Assembly (NCBI GenBank): GCA_016806645.1
Contig: JACSYO010002134.1
Span: forward strand, 920,488-984,487
Length of the DNA: 64,000 nucleotides
Reading direction: 5' to 3'
Source of the DNA: Ophiodon elongatus
Lineage: Eukaryota > Chordata > Actinopteri > Perciformes > Hexagrammidae
Below are positions 1 to 11,893 of this stretch, in pieces. Position 1 is the first letter of the stretch; every line of letters begins with the position of its first letter. The notes below the pieces were generated by a model. The model worked only from the letters and a program-made list of their open reading frames with translations, searched no databases and had not been told where the DNA came from. A program made the translations under genes and the position numbers.

Positions 1-23
1 TTTCCTGCATGACCTGCTGGCCC

Positions 24-25
<2 letters not shown>

Positions 26-102
<77 letters not shown>
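26..102. repeat. (AC)n microsatellite
   Basis: Near-perfect AC dinucleotide run of about 75 bp with one AA interruption near position 91. The 64-residue His/Thr frame across it is a translation of the repeat, not a gene. Confidence 0.97.
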
Positions 103-749
103 AATTGGAGTTTTTTTTTTACATTACCCAACTGTACAGTAGATGTAAAGAAATAAGAGGTAAAATATTTTTTTTTTCCTTGAAGAATCTTTTATCTCTC
201 TAGTAGTTCATGATTAAGATTCATCCATATATTCGAGTTTGTTTAATGATTGTTGCTAGATAGCTAGCTAGCTTAACGCTTAGTTATTGTTCTTCTGGTG
301 TTTTTGGCAGCTTCAGCTGCATCACCACCTGTACTGGAGTGGAGGCAAACCTAATGCAGCCCAGGAAAACAAAGACGGATTGCAATCAGATTGAAGATAT
401 GTCAAATGAAGACGCATTTATGTGACTCTGTGTAAATGAAAGGTCTCTCAATCGTATCTGGAAGACTACTCCGCCAAACTGTAGTCTCACATAGCCAGAC
501 CCATATCCACAACACTGGTGGGCCAAAATGTGTTAAAGTTTGCAAATCAGCAAAGCAACTGACCAGTATAGAGTGGGTTGCAGTGACAATGGATTTAATG
601 GATATGTAGATCTAGACATCATCAGCGTAGAAGTGGAGGCAAAGACAATGTATGGTATTACAGAGGTGGAGAGTGTAAAAAAGTAGAGGGCCATTTTTAA
701 CCATGTGTGTGAGATGTTGTCTATAACACCAGTCAAAGAAGGACTGTTT
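103..749. other. Unique non-coding sequence
   Basis: No gene or known repeat recognised. There is a short TAGC tandem run near 258-276. The 67-aa minus-strand frame at 533-736 has no recognisable domain. Confidence 0.5.
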
Positions 750-789
750 CACACACACACACTCACACACACACACACGCACACACGCG
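750..789. repeat. Imperfect (AC)n microsatellite
   Basis: AC run with CTC and CGC interruptions, typical of an ageing dinucleotide array. Confidence 0.9.
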
Positions 790-2060
790 TAGCAGGAAAG
801 CGGTGTGGCAGACAGGAAGAAGAGACAGTTTCCAAGACGTGGGGGGAGGGAGGAGCTGCACTGCTATTTCCTGCGTCTTAGGAGGAGCATTAGACCCAAG
901 ACAATGTCACAGCCAATCACCTTCAACACTGTCACATGACTCCTCGCAGTTGGCCGTCTCGTCATGCTTCCTCCCTCCTAAGTCTTTCTGACATGCCCCC
1001 ATCTGAAGGACTCCACTTGTCCAAACACACCTTCCTCTCCTCTCTCCTCCTCCTCCTCTCCTTTTTTTTTCTTTTAATTTTTTCTCTCTTCCTAACTTGC
1101 CTCCTCCTTCCTCTCTTCATCTCTCCTCTTCGTGTCCACGCCAGCTCATTGATCTCTGTCAGTATTGAATGTCAGAGACACGTTCAAAGATGCTTTTCGT
1201 TCCCCATTAATAATTCACACTGCCTGAATCATCAATAATAATTCTCACAGAGCAATCATTCAGCTTTACCACCTCTCTCTCTGTCCCTCATCCCTCTCTT
1301 TATCCACTTCCTGCCCTCGGCCATTCTTCCCTTCCACACCTTACTCCCTACTTAAACTCCTCTCGCTCTGTGATATCTCTTTTTGCTTATTCGGCCCACT
1401 TTTCCAGCCCTTTTATGTGTATCATATCTTCGTCCTTTTTCCCTTGGCAAGGCACTTTTTCATGAGGTCGGCCGGTGCTTTATGGATTAACTAAACATGA
1501 CTGATTCCCACCTTATTCTACAGAAACAACCAGTCTGGTTGTTTTTCCACGATTTCCCTCATGTAATAAAACATTAACTTTATTATAAGACTGGCAGGGA
1601 AATCCTATTCTGTGGCTATTTCCTTTAAGCGATAACTCAAGTCCTGTCAATCACCTGCTCAAAAATGAATGAGGATGGACTATGTGTCACCGGCCAGCCA
1701 GTGTATATTTACTTTAATAGATATAGTGGAGAGGAGGAAGAGGCGGAGGAGGACAAATAGAGGCAGAAAGCCTCTCTTAATGTACATGTAAAACTCTCCA
1801 GTGGGCCCATGCCAAGTGTAAGTGGTTGAGTGATATTGGCAAAGGGAGTGAGGAGGCGATGGAGGGAGAGAAAGTGTCAGATTTAGGCATTTTCCTTAAT
1901 GCTATAAGAGCTTATTGATATTTTGATTTTCACTGAGGGCCAGCAGGTGCTGAGGCAGCTGCTTTTTGCTCTGTCTCTTTACGGGTGAGAGATGTGGAGT
2001 TCATCCCATCCTGCTCGCAGAAAACCGTCCGGAAAACTCTCTCCTGGGAATGCCACCACA

Positions 2061-2063
<3 letters not shown>
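790..2063. other. Unique non-coding sequence with pyrimidine-rich patches
   Basis: CT-rich patches occur at about 1020-1130 and 1270-1450 and give Leu/Ser-rich spurious frames. No splice-bracketed open exon or known element was recognised. Confidence 0.5.
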
Positions 2064-2109
<46 letters not shown>

Positions 2110-2111
2110 GG
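2064..2111. repeat. (GA)n followed by a G homopolymer
   Basis: About 18 GA units run directly into a 13-base G tract (2099-2111). The Arg/Glu frame on plus and the Leu/Ser frame on minus are products of this repeat. Confidence 0.95.
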
Positions 2112-2914
2112 CAGGGGGTAGATGGAGACGGAGAAGCAGAGAACGGGTCATCTAAGGTCTGTCATTTTCAGGACTTGTTTGACTTTTTTTTTAGGACTAG
2201 TGGCCCCTGTCAGAGGAATAAATCTGTATTTCAGACTGGGATTACTTTATTCAGGAGGGCACAGTGTGAGATAATATTTGCCATGCAGAAATCATAGAAA
2301 AAGAATAGGAGTAAAATGGATAGTGAACTGTTTAAAGTAAAATGGCATTTGTTGTTTGTTGTTATGGTGACAATACATGTCAGTTGGGCAGGAAAGTGTT
2401 GTCCCAGCTTGCCGGGATGAGAGCAGATTCATCTCATGAGCCCTTGGGGCCGGTTGGCCAGAAGGCTGGGAACCAACATCAAATGAAACGGATGTTGGAG
2501 ATGGAAAAGTTTCCCATCTTTTATCTGGAATAATTTCCACAACGGAAAGAAAAAAAATAGTATGATGGTGACTAATAGATTTTTAGACTATAACAATAAC
2601 AATGGCTGCATTCAATTCAGTTGTGTCCCTGATAATTTAGATTCTTAGTGATACAGTATGTTTGTGTACATCGTAGAATTATCTGATTAGTGAATGACAA
2701 CACTGATACATACAGCCTCTTGAATAAATATTGGATAATACGTTTTTCAATTAATAACGTGTACTACAAAAGCAAATTAAATCTGAAATAAAAATAAAAT
2801 ACATAATGAATAAAAAAGTGAATAAAATGACATGAGCAATCAAATTAAGCTGCAAGTATTCCTTGCAGTATACAATCTCTGTCTGATAAAAAATAATTTC
2901 AAATTGTCCTTTCG
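2112..2914. other. Unique non-coding, AT-rich after 2560
   Basis: No gene or known repeat recognised. The two overlapping 60-80-aa frames at 2292-2540 lie on opposite strands and neither resembles a known family. Confidence 0.5.
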
Positions 2915-2938
2915 TCTCTCTCTCTCTCTCTCTCTCTC
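2915..2938. repeat. (TC)n microsatellite
   Basis: Twelve TC units. Confidence 0.9.
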
Positions 2939-3889
2939 AGTCCGGACAGCTGTCTGACCTACACTGTAAATAAATACAAGGACTCCTGCGTCCCATTAAG
3001 AAGAGGAAGCTCGTAATCACTTAGACTCTTCACCCATCCCGAGTCTCTCCAGTCTCTCCAGCACGCTCTTTAATTGAACCTGCACACTAACAACCCTCTC
3101 AGGGATCCAGCCCTGTTTTCACAGTCTCCTCTCCCTCAGGAGGGGCTGCAGCCACAGAGGAATATCACACAATACAAAAATCCATCTTGTCTGATTTAAA
3201 CTTAACATGGATCGACTGTCACACACGCACACACACACGCACACGCACACATTTTTCCAGTCAGAGTGTTGGGGAGGTCAAGGAGAGACGGGGAGTCGGT
3301 GTCCAATCGACTGTTGAGAATGAAACCATCCTGCTCTGACTGCTGCAGGGCGACAGTCAAAGTCAAGACACTGTGTCTGAGCTCAATGTTACTGTCAAGG
3401 AGCTGTGACTACTGTAGACTACAAAACATCTCTCTATTTTGTAAGTGTGTGTGTGTCTATGTGGGGTGAGCGTAAGAAACACCACAGACTCCATGTAGAC
3501 TCGAAAAATGGCTGTAAAAAGTAGCGTCTTCACTGTGAACTTGGATTCTGGTCCCCAAAAATAAAAAAAGTACTTCTCAAAACAGTGCAGCATAATTCTC
3601 TTCATTTCTGCCAGTCCATAAGCTTAGTATGTTCCAAACATTCATATTTTCACCAAAAGAAAGGCTTAATACACAGCTTTAGTCTCTATCCCTGAACACA
3701 ATCAGTGAATGAACAGGTGGGTTTGTTTGTGGCTGTCTCCTCTCTATTATTGGACAGAACTGCTCTCTTGTAGCTCACCCATTGGCTGACTTGACACTAT
3801 ACTCCCTCTAAACAAAGGGGAGCATGGCTGACTATAACATTATCTCTTCATCACACAGTTCGTGAAGATAAAGAGAAAGATATATAGTA
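2939..3889. other. Unique non-coding with a short imperfect (AC)n at 3222-3250
   Basis: Contains one interrupted CA array. Nothing else recognised. Confidence 0.5.
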
Positions 3890-4140
3890 TTTTTTTTTTC
3901 TCTTTATTGAACTCAAGTTCATAAAATCAAAAAGCAGAGCTAGATTCCAAGTCAAAGGCCACAAGATGAGCAGAAGAACAAAACAGATACAAATTAATTC
4001 TAATAAGACAAAAGATTAAAAAAAATAATAATTTAAATAGAAAAACTAAATTGAGGTTATCACAGATATAAATTACTTGATGAAGTGATGTGCCCAGAAG
4101 CCAATCAGTAAACAGCAATATGAAGTCATACATGGAGTGC
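3890..4140 (-). mobile_element. Possible retroposed 3' end (A-tailed), minus strand
   Basis: Read on the minus strand, the segment ends with AATAAAG followed a few bases later by an A-rich tract (plus-strand T run at 3891-3899). That is the layout of a polyadenylated retrocopy or LINE 3' end. A 68-aa minus frame (4133-3927), rich in Leu/Ile/Phe, lies upstream, but I do not recognise it and see no RT motif. No target duplication was identified. It could also be chance AT-rich sequence. Confidence 0.3.
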
Positions 4141-5266
4141 TGTTTTTTTTTAAAATATTTTTTGACCCACCGTTACACCTCTCAGGTCACCTTTCACTGA
4201 AATTGAAAACAGGTCAAATTGAAAAATAAGCAGCAGAATTTAACAGAATCTCGGATACTGAATACAAAAATACTGTGTCAGTCATTGTTTAGTGTTATTA
4301 AAATAAGCATCATAGAAAAACTGAACTATTAACGCCAACAGTGACAGACTAAAAGGAGCAGTATGTGTGGAGTGGCTTCTCTGGCTGTGGTCACTGAGTG
4401 CTGCTGCCTGAAGCACTGCTGATTAGTACAAATCAGTTAGGTTACCACTAAATGGAGGCACATGGAAGGGGAGTGACTTGTTTAATCACAGTCCCACTGT
4501 GTAAATTGTAAAATGATACATTTCATTTTTTTTTTTTTTTTTATATCTGTGAGCCTTCTTTTCTATGTTCTCTACAACACATTCAGTCACTAAAGATGGG
4601 ATGTACGTGAAGATGGCAATACTAATATTAATTTAATACTACATTTCTGCACATTGCTAAAGTAACTTCGAACATGATGGGATCATATGTGATTAGATAA
4701 TAAAAAAAAGACAACAAACCTGTTCCAAACACCATCAAATGAAGGTATTAATATAATTGATTTCTGCTCACTGATTACAGAATCATTGTCATGGCTGTTG
4801 TCACCCAGACAGAAGATGTAGTCTGCAATAGTTTATCACATGGCAGAAAAAAAAATTACATTTTTCTCAGAAGAGGACAAGCCATGCCCATTATTTAAAA
4901 ATGAAATTATATATTAATTAAAAATCCAACAATCCACTTTAAAGCAAATAAAAAAAAGTTCCGCTACCTCTTTTAAAAGTGCTTTTCAGGTTGCTCTAAG
5001 TGTTTATAGTTGATTTGCTATATTTTATGAATGAGTTTATGTTTTATTTCATATGCACACCCAGATTCAACCTGCCCTAGAAAGTGATCAGCACTACAGA
5101 ATATGCTTTTAGAGAACTAAAATATATATTAAAAAAAGATGTAGTTAGTCTTACTTACTCTTCAGTCTCCTTGGTTCACAGTCTGCCCATGACACCGGGG
5201 GTTAACAGAGACCTCTTCCACCTGTTCAAAGAAACAATTGATTTGTGTACTGCAGCCCCGGTGAAG
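4141..5266. other. AT-rich unique non-coding sequence
   Basis: Contains A and T runs (for example T at about 4529-4543) and no recognised gene or element. Confidence 0.5.
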
Positions 5267-5330
5267 CCCACAGGTAAGGGATATTCAACACCGCGGAGGA
5301 CACTCTCACCTGTGTGTCACTGCAGGCCTC
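5267..5330 (+). repeat. Copy 1 of a short duplicated motif
   Basis: Begins GGTAAGGGATATTCAACACC and ends near CTCACCTG. It matches a segment at 6171-6215 at about 33 of 40 positions by eye. The shared GGTAAG start looks like a splice donor, but it is shared as part of a repeat, so no exon is inferred. Confidence 0.55.
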
Positions 5331-5568
5331 CTCTGCTGCCTGCATTGTGTCTCTGTGAATACATAAAGCATGACTTTAGGTTTGTGCATATACAAATATA
5401 AAATTATTTTGATAGTCTTTGCTGCTTTGCTTTTAAATATGTTCTATTTTAAAGCTGCAATAGTCTTTGAACACAGGTGCTCACAAATGATTCACAGAAA
5501 CACAGTTAACTATGAAAAAATGGAACATTAAGATCAAATATGTGAAACATAAAACATTACTAAAAACA

Positions 5569-5688
5569 TCTTCTTCTTCTTCTTCTTCTTCTTCTTCTTC
5601 TTCTTCTTCTTCTTCTTCTTCTTCTTCTTCTTCTTCTTCGTCGTCGTTTGTCGTCGTCTTCTTCTTCTTCTTCTTCTTCTTCTTCTTC
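5569..5688 (+). repeat. (TTC)n / (GAA)n trinucleotide tract
   Basis: About 23 TTC units (5569-5638), a short TCG/TTTG interruption, then about 10 more units (5659-5688). The poly-Ser and poly-Phe frames across it are artefacts. The strand is polypyrimidine on plus, so it could form triplex DNA. Confidence 0.97.
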
Positions 5689-6088
5689 AGGAAGTCTCAT
5701 TGGTATTAAGATCTATTTCACAACCGCACTATTAAAAATTGCAAGTTTTCATTACAATGAAAGAAAAGGTCATTATAGCCAAATGTCCTTTCTCATTACT
5801 TATTACACGCAAACTTCAACAATAAGAAAAATATAACATTTATATGATCTATGTTAACAGGAAGAAAAAGTCCAAGAACCTTTTTTCTCAAACATGTTTT
5901 TTATTCTTGAGTCAAACATTAGGAACAACTAAGTTGGTGTTCTGGCTGGAATAAAAAAGTGAACAAACTTAAGAATTAATTCCAAAAGATGTAAAAATAT
6001 AGACTGCCCAGGTGATATATATATATAATGTAATATTATCTATTCCTGAGCAGGATTACATGAACAGCATTGTTTACATTCAGCAGGC

Positions 6089-6090
<2 letters not shown>
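5689..6090. other. AT-rich unique non-coding sequence
   Basis: Short TA run near 6015-6026. No gene or known element recognised. Confidence 0.5.

Positions 6091-6160
<70 letters not shown>
6091..6160. repeat. (GT)n microsatellite
   Basis: About 35 GT units with one GC interruption. The Cys/Val frame here is spurious. Confidence 0.97.
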
Positions 6161-6161
<1 letters not shown>

Positions 6162-6168
6162 AGAGGGA

Positions 6169-6215
6169 TAGGTGGTAAGGGATATCTAACACCTAAGAGG
6201 ACAGACTCACCTGAG
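6169..6215 (+). repeat. Copy 2 of the short duplicated motif
   Basis: Shares GGTAAGGGATAT, then AACACC, then GAGGACA and CTCACCTG, with 5273-5312 in the same orientation about 900 bp away. It lies directly after the GT array. Confidence 0.55.
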
Positions 6216-6493
6216 GCTGGTGCCAGTTTTCACTTCCTGTACTTATCGACACCTGCTTCCTGTTGCAGGAGGAAGTGGCCACGCAGCACGCAGCCCGAGT
6301 GAAACTGGAGAGAGTGTTTGCACTGCGACGCTGGGATTGTGTCGGCAAAAAGTCAGCCTCCGGATAAATTATGAATGAGAGTGATGGAGGGGATAAGAGG
6401 AGGAGGGAGGTAGAGACGGAAGGGGGAGGTATGACGTTATAGTGTTATCTTCTGTTTTACTGAAACAGCTGGAGAGCTGAGAGGGAGATAAGT

Positions 6494-6494
<1 letters not shown>

Positions 6495-6579
<85 letters not shown>

Positions 6580-6591
6580 AACACACACACA
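6495..6591. repeat. (AC)n microsatellite
   Basis: Near-perfect AC run of nearly 100 bp with AAAC interruptions at the right end. Confidence 0.97.
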
Positions 6592-6739
6592 GTTAGAGTC
6601 ACACAGTGCAGAATCCCAAATTTCCACCTTTTCCTGCCTGCAGAGATTTCTCTTTCTTTTTTCTTTTTTTTTTACTCACTAAAGTTCTGTGTTCAAAATT
6701 AAGGTAAAGTAAAAGTAAACTTGAATCAACTGCACAATG

Positions 6740-7540
6740 TTGGAATTGTGCAAGAACAGTGGAAAAGAAGAAAAAATGGCAGAAAATAAAATATGTAAGA
6801 ACAAGAGGATGGGTGGATGCAAAAGGCAGACACAAAAAAATAGGAAATATTTATGGTCAGAAGGAAAAAAAGAAAACAAAATGGCAATAAAAGAAAGCGA
6901 GAATGGAAAAAAAAGAAAGATGTGTAAGTACAAAGAGAAAAAAAGTATTAAAAGAGCAAGAACAAACAACGGTGGTTATAAAACGGAGAGGAAGCATTCA
7001 AGGAAATTAATTAGGAACAGGCATGAGGGCAGAAGGTAAAAGACAGGAAGGAAAGAGGAAATGAGAGACAGAAAAAGGAAAGTAGAGGGAAAATAAGGAT
7101 ACAAGGATGAAAAGAAAGAATGAGAAAAATGAAAGAATGAATGAAGGAAATGAATAAGGAATTTGTGAGGCAACTGAAGGAAGGCTAGAGGAAAATATGG
7201 ATAAAGGAGAAGAAAGAAAAAGGGAAGGAAAGAGAGAAAAAAAAGAAAAAAGGGAAGAAGGACATAAAGAGGGGAAGTGTGGGGAAAACAAGGGAACTGA
7301 TGAGAAAATATGGAAGTGATTGAGGAAATAATTGAAGAAATAAATAAGAAAGACGTGTCAGGATAGAAATACATAAAAAAAAGGAGGAGAGAAAGAAGAA
7401 AAGAAGTATGGGGAATAATTAAGGTAACAATGAAGGAAATAAAATATGAATAAAGGAGACAAGTAAAAAGTGCGTAAGGACGTAATGGAATGCTGGATGT
7501 AAAAACAAAAGGAAAGAGAAAAGGAGGAGAGGACAGAAGG
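6740..7540. repeat. Polypurine (A/G-rich) tract
   Basis: About 800 bp in which the plus strand is dominated by A and G, in irregular GAAA, GGAA and GAGG motifs. The 94-132-aa Phe/Ser/Leu-rich frames on the minus strand and the Lys-rich frame on plus all come from this skew. Confidence 0.85.
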
Positions 7541-7619
7541 GAAACATAATAGATTTAGCCATATTTATCTCATTCTATGTAAAATATCTCTCACAGAATG
7601 GAAAAAAACACAAATAATT

Positions 7620-7690
7620 TACTGGTACTTTAAAGCTGTACTTCAAGCACAGTACTTGAGTAAATGTACGCCGTTGCTCGTCACCAGCGT
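7620..7690 (-). mobile_element. Remnant of a common fish MITE-like end
   Basis: The run ACAGTACTTGAGTAAATGTA followed by GTTGCTCGTCACCAGCG resembles the end of a common fish element that I recall as having GTACTTGAGTAAATGTACTT and a CCACCACTG terminus. It is degenerate, and the other end was not found nearby. The assignment is from memory. Confidence 0.4.
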
Positions 7691-9469
7691 TGTAGCGCAT
7701 CACAGAGCCTGAACACTGCAGGCGGACACTTCCCGTGACCCGGTGGTGCTTTCACACTCTGGAGTGCGGGGAGGGAGGACAGACTGCACGAAGGGAGTTG
7801 AATTAAAAAAGAAGCCCCTCATTTGATCCATAATTGATCGCCTTTATATGAGATGGCTGGTGAGTAGAAAACAGAGGGAGTCTGATCTCGATAACAAGCG
7901 CACCGCCCCGCGTCGTGACGGCTGTACGTGACCGCAGGTTGGAGAGAGGCGAGCAATGAGAGTGCCTCGCTTCCATCTCTTGATGTTTTTCCCCTCTTTT
8001 CTCTTTTAATGAGTGTCAGAATGCAGGTTTTTTTTCTTCTTTTTTTTCCTTTTTAAAGGAAGAGGGGAGGGAGGGAAATAGGAGATGGGGGGAAGAAAAA
8101 CAAAACAACATGAAAGCAGAAAAAGACCAAAAGAACAAGCGTTTCCGGTAAAGTGCTTACAGAGCGTTTATAGCAAGTTCTGCAGACACGCGGTTGAGCG
8201 CTGATGTAGGGCACAAGCCCACAAGTCGTAGGGGGGGTTCTCTCATTGATTAGAGGCACACAGCAGGAACCGAGAGAGGGAAACACAGGTGAGCCTGGGC
8301 ATAATACACTGACACCATTGTGCACAAGCAATTATAAAATAGTTGTATCTTATTTATGTGAGTTTTTCCCCATTTCCTTCTGATATAATAGGTGATGTTT
8401 TGTATATGTCTTACGGTCAACAAGGAAGCAACTATGGATGTGTCTTTGTGTCAACGCCTGACATAGCCCTCTCTGCCACAGAGCTCCATTGTTGTCCAAA
8501 TAACACTGAGCACTATATCTTCATTTCAATGTCCATGGGAACCGTAGTTTTTATTGAATCAATCCCAAATGCACCATCTTGCCAATAAGCCCCCAGAACA
8601 GCACGGGGCTGTGAAGCAAACTTGGCCTTGTGGCCACACTTGCTATTCAAGGATTACATGACCACTCATGAAAATACTCCTTTTCCAACTCACAATTATT
8701 ACAAAAGCTGTAAAACAGTGAATGTTTTTTTTTTTTCTTTCTGAGCGTCATAAATAGCCCAAAATGACCTACATGATCGATATTTAAAGAATTCGCTCGT
8801 CAGTCGGAACCACCGGCACGAGGCCGAGAGACAGGAAGTCAGAAAGTATTGATCTTCTCATGGGATCGTTTGACAATAAGAAAAATAATAGCGTACTGTC
8901 AGTCTTATTCCTTAAACACAGAGCGACTGAGGAGTTCTCACCGAACCAAACAGCTGTCGTCATGACAAACCCTCTCGGCTTCCTCTCTCTCCAAAGGGCT
9001 CCAGTCAGAAGAATTTGTTTACCTCCCCTCTCACAAAGATGGAGCGAAGAAGAAAGAGGTATAAAACAAAAGGCTAATGGCCCATCCTATAGACGAGGTG
9101 ATTGCGCTTTAAAGCCATGAGTTGTTATTAATAAAACAGCAGAAGCTGTCGCAGCGCGCGCTTCTTTCTCGACAGGACAGCAGCGAGAAGGCTAATGTGA
9201 TCGCAGCATCGGGGCCCCGTGAGGCACAATGGATCCAATCCCTTTTCCACACAAATAAGGTGAATGATGAACACCGGCGTTAACAGATCATAACAAAATG
9301 CCAATAAAGAGACAAAGAGAAAATATTTTAATGGCTCCTTTCAGTGAACAAGAGGCCCTCCGTCTCCTTCATCTCCCAGCTCCGCACCCCCTCCCCCAGT
9401 CCCCCCACCTGTCCTCTCCTCTTTCCTCTCATCTCCCTCTTCTCCTCCTCCACCTGTCTGTTCTCGCAG
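7691..9469. other. Unique, partly CpG-containing non-coding sequence
   Basis: The stretch 7700-7960 is relatively GC-rich and contains ATGGCTG followed by GTGAGTAG (donor-like) at about 7852-7867, without a supported exon. At 9080-9290 there is an AT/GC mixed block that could be conserved non-coding DNA, but conservation cannot be judged here. No repeat recognised. Confidence 0.4.
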
Positions 9470-9661
9470 ACTGCCGCTGACTGCCGGAGACGCCGCCGTG
9501 CGATGAGCTCTGACTGCGAGATCGGCTGGTTTGGGACGCTGGGCCGTTATGACAAGCGCTGGCTGTCCCGGCCCCGCATCGCCCCATCTCCGCGGTGACG
9601 CAGAGTTTGTGGCGACTGGCCCGTCTCCATGGTGACAGGGCTGTCAGAGGCTGCTGGGCTG
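9470..9661 (+). other. CpG-rich segment bracketed by splice-like signals
   Basis: A long pyrimidine tract (about 9390-9466) ends in CGCAG, and 192 bp later there is a consensus-like donor, CTG followed by GTAAGAG. CpG is common inside. All three plus frames contain stops (the frame reading MSSDCEIGWFGTLGRYDKR stops at 9596-9598), so a coding internal exon is not supported. A non-coding or terminal exon, or chance, remains possible. Confidence 0.25.
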
Positions 9662-9892
9662 GTAAGAGAGGAAACACCTGCCTGTTTCCTAGGTGCTGGG
9701 AAGTGTTGAGGACATATGGTGCATTACGGGTGACTCGGAAAGTCACATTATTTACATTTTTAAAAAGTGCAGAAGAATACCACATTCCCTACATAAAAAG
9801 CAATTATGTTGTTGGTGAGATAGGGTAGGCTAATGGTGGTAAGTCCAATCCTTAACTTTAATAAAATTTGCCTAGAAGGAAAACAGTTCTTT

Positions 9893-10260
9893 ACAAAGCA
9901 AGTAAAAAAGGAAAGAAAACAAGAAAAGGAAGAAAGGAACTTGAGGAAAATGGACAGAAGACAGCGAAGAAGGGAAGTAATAGGGAAAGAATTAAATAAA
10001 CAAACACCAGAAGGAGGAAAATTAGGAAGAGAATTAAGGACAAAATGAAATTGACGGAATAAAAGAAACCAATGGAAAGAAATGAATGTAAGAAGAAATT
10101 AATCTTAGGTAATAGATTAAAGAAAGACAGACAGCAGAATGAAAGGAAGAAAAATGGAAAGTAATGAGGAAATAATTAAAACCAAAGAGGATAACAGAAA
10201 GATGGAATCAAGAAAAGAAGGAAGGAAAGAAGTTAGGATGAACGGAGACAAGAAAACATA
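9893..10260. repeat. Polypurine (A/G-rich) tract
   Basis: The plus strand is dominated by GAAA/GGAA motifs. The short Lys/Glu/Arg-rich frame at 9833-10048 is a product of the skew. Confidence 0.8.
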
Positions 10261-11064
10261 GAAAGAATTGATTTCCACCCCAAATATAAGCCGTATTTAC
10301 ATATTTCATGCTGAATCTAAAACCTTGCCACTTCCTCCGTTACATATGTGCAAAAACCAACATTGGACTGAACTGACACACAGCCACATACACACTGAAC
10401 TGGAAGCAGCCACTGAGCCTTTATAACATTCATTCAGTCCTTTAGCAGATATTCAGTGCATAATAGAAAGCTGCAAAGTGACAGTAAATTCAGCCTGATT
10501 GAGCACCAAATAAAATAAAGGTGTCACCGCGACGCCACCAGAGAACCATTAGATAAATGCAAAATAAAGCCATAAGTGCCATAATCACCAGTGTGCAATT
10601 AAATATGAAATGAAAATGTCAGAGGAATAGACACCAAATGGCCATAACTGCTGTCCCCTATCAGCATCGCCAGGCCGGAGCAGTAAAGCTCATGTTTGTT
10701 TGCTCCTCTCCATCTTACCGGTGTGTTTTTACGGTCAGGGCTCAATCATATACAGTATCTTAACGATGAAGGTAATTAGACAGCGGGCTGCAGGGATGAT
10801 TTAGCCACACCAAAACATACTGAAGGCGAGAGATGGACTGGAGGGGGACGGAGGAGAAGACGGAGGAGAAAATCAGAGAAAACTGGGTGAGGAGGTCGAT
10901 TGATCTGCGGGTCATAAACAGCTTGGGGTCAGAATCATGAGCTGCTCGTTGGGTTGGTTAATACAATTAGTCTGGCTTTGCCCTGTGGCTTCATAAGCAT
11001 ATAAACACCCCCCTGTGGCCCTGTATTAATACACCAGGCGATATCAATGATGATAAACCAGAGC
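10261..11064. other. Unique non-coding sequence
   Basis: Balanced, non-repetitive sequence at 10400-10800 without open frames. This is the type of stretch that can hold conserved regulatory DNA, but nothing here proves it. Confidence 0.4.
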
Positions 11065-11078
11065 TGTGTGTGTGTGTT

Positions 11079-11152
<74 letters not shown>
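11065..11152. repeat. (GT)n microsatellite
   Basis: More than 40 GT units with two TTTG interruptions at the left end. A shorter GT run lies at 11211-11224. Confidence 0.97.
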
Positions 11153-11154
<2 letters not shown>

Positions 11155-11379
11155 CAAGCAGGTGGAGTAATGATTAGATTTCCATTAGTTAAAGGGGTAA
11201 TAAACACCCAGTGTGTGTGTGTGTTCACGTGCATACGGGACTGTCCGTGTGTGTGTAGTAAGAGGTGAATTAAAAGCGCATTGACTATGTGGCAGCTCAT
11301 GCTATATATTAAGACCAGGCACAGCCAGCTTGCCAGCGGCTTAAGCTGGAGGACCTATTCATCTTCTGCAGAATGCTAC

Positions 11380-11482
11380 CCCCCACCTCCCCCCCCCCAC
11401 ACCCCACCCCCCAACCCCTCGATAAAACCACGGCCCCCACACGCCCACATCCCACTCCACCTAAGCATAGACCCCTCCCCTC
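11380..11482 (-). other. C-rich tract (G-quadruplex potential on minus strand)
   Basis: Repeated CCCC tracts separated by A/T-containing spacers give several G4-type motifs on the minus strand. The Pro-rich plus frame is an artefact. Confidence 0.6.
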
Positions 11483-11821
11483 CGTACACATAATCAAATT
11501 AATTAACATTGCTAAGATCCCACGCTCATTAATCTATTCACAGTGGTCAGCAAAAAAACAAGGCAGGCAGGGAATAAGTTTGGCCATGGCCGTGGTCTGT
11601 GAAAGGAGTGAAAGGAAAAATGTCGTTCTTGTCGGGTGCTATTTTAGTAGATTTTGTGATGTTCGGTCTCATATTTGAAGCTTTCACTATCTTTACTACA
11701 GAGACATGGGAATGCGGTGAAAAAGCCTGATACACCTTCACACCAATTACCTTGCAAAGCTTTACTTAAACTTAAATTTCTTCAGTCTCTGCTCGGGCAG
11801 ACTATAGACTGTAGAGGAGAC

Positions 11822-11893
11822 ACTATAGATTTTAGATTTTTTCATCGAACTCTCGGCAAGAAAGTAAATGATCATATTCCTTTAAATTTATAG
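11822..11893 (+). mobile_element. Terminal remnant of a dispersed fish repeat
   Basis: The segment with AACTCTCGGCAAGAAAG and a terminal CCTTTAAA resembles the right end of a fish element whose other copy in this window is 54775-54960. Only about 70 bp is recognisable. The family match is from memory. Confidence 0.4.

Noticed and set aside
5512..5836. Poly-Ser/poly-Phe frames
   Set aside because: They are translated from the TTC array.
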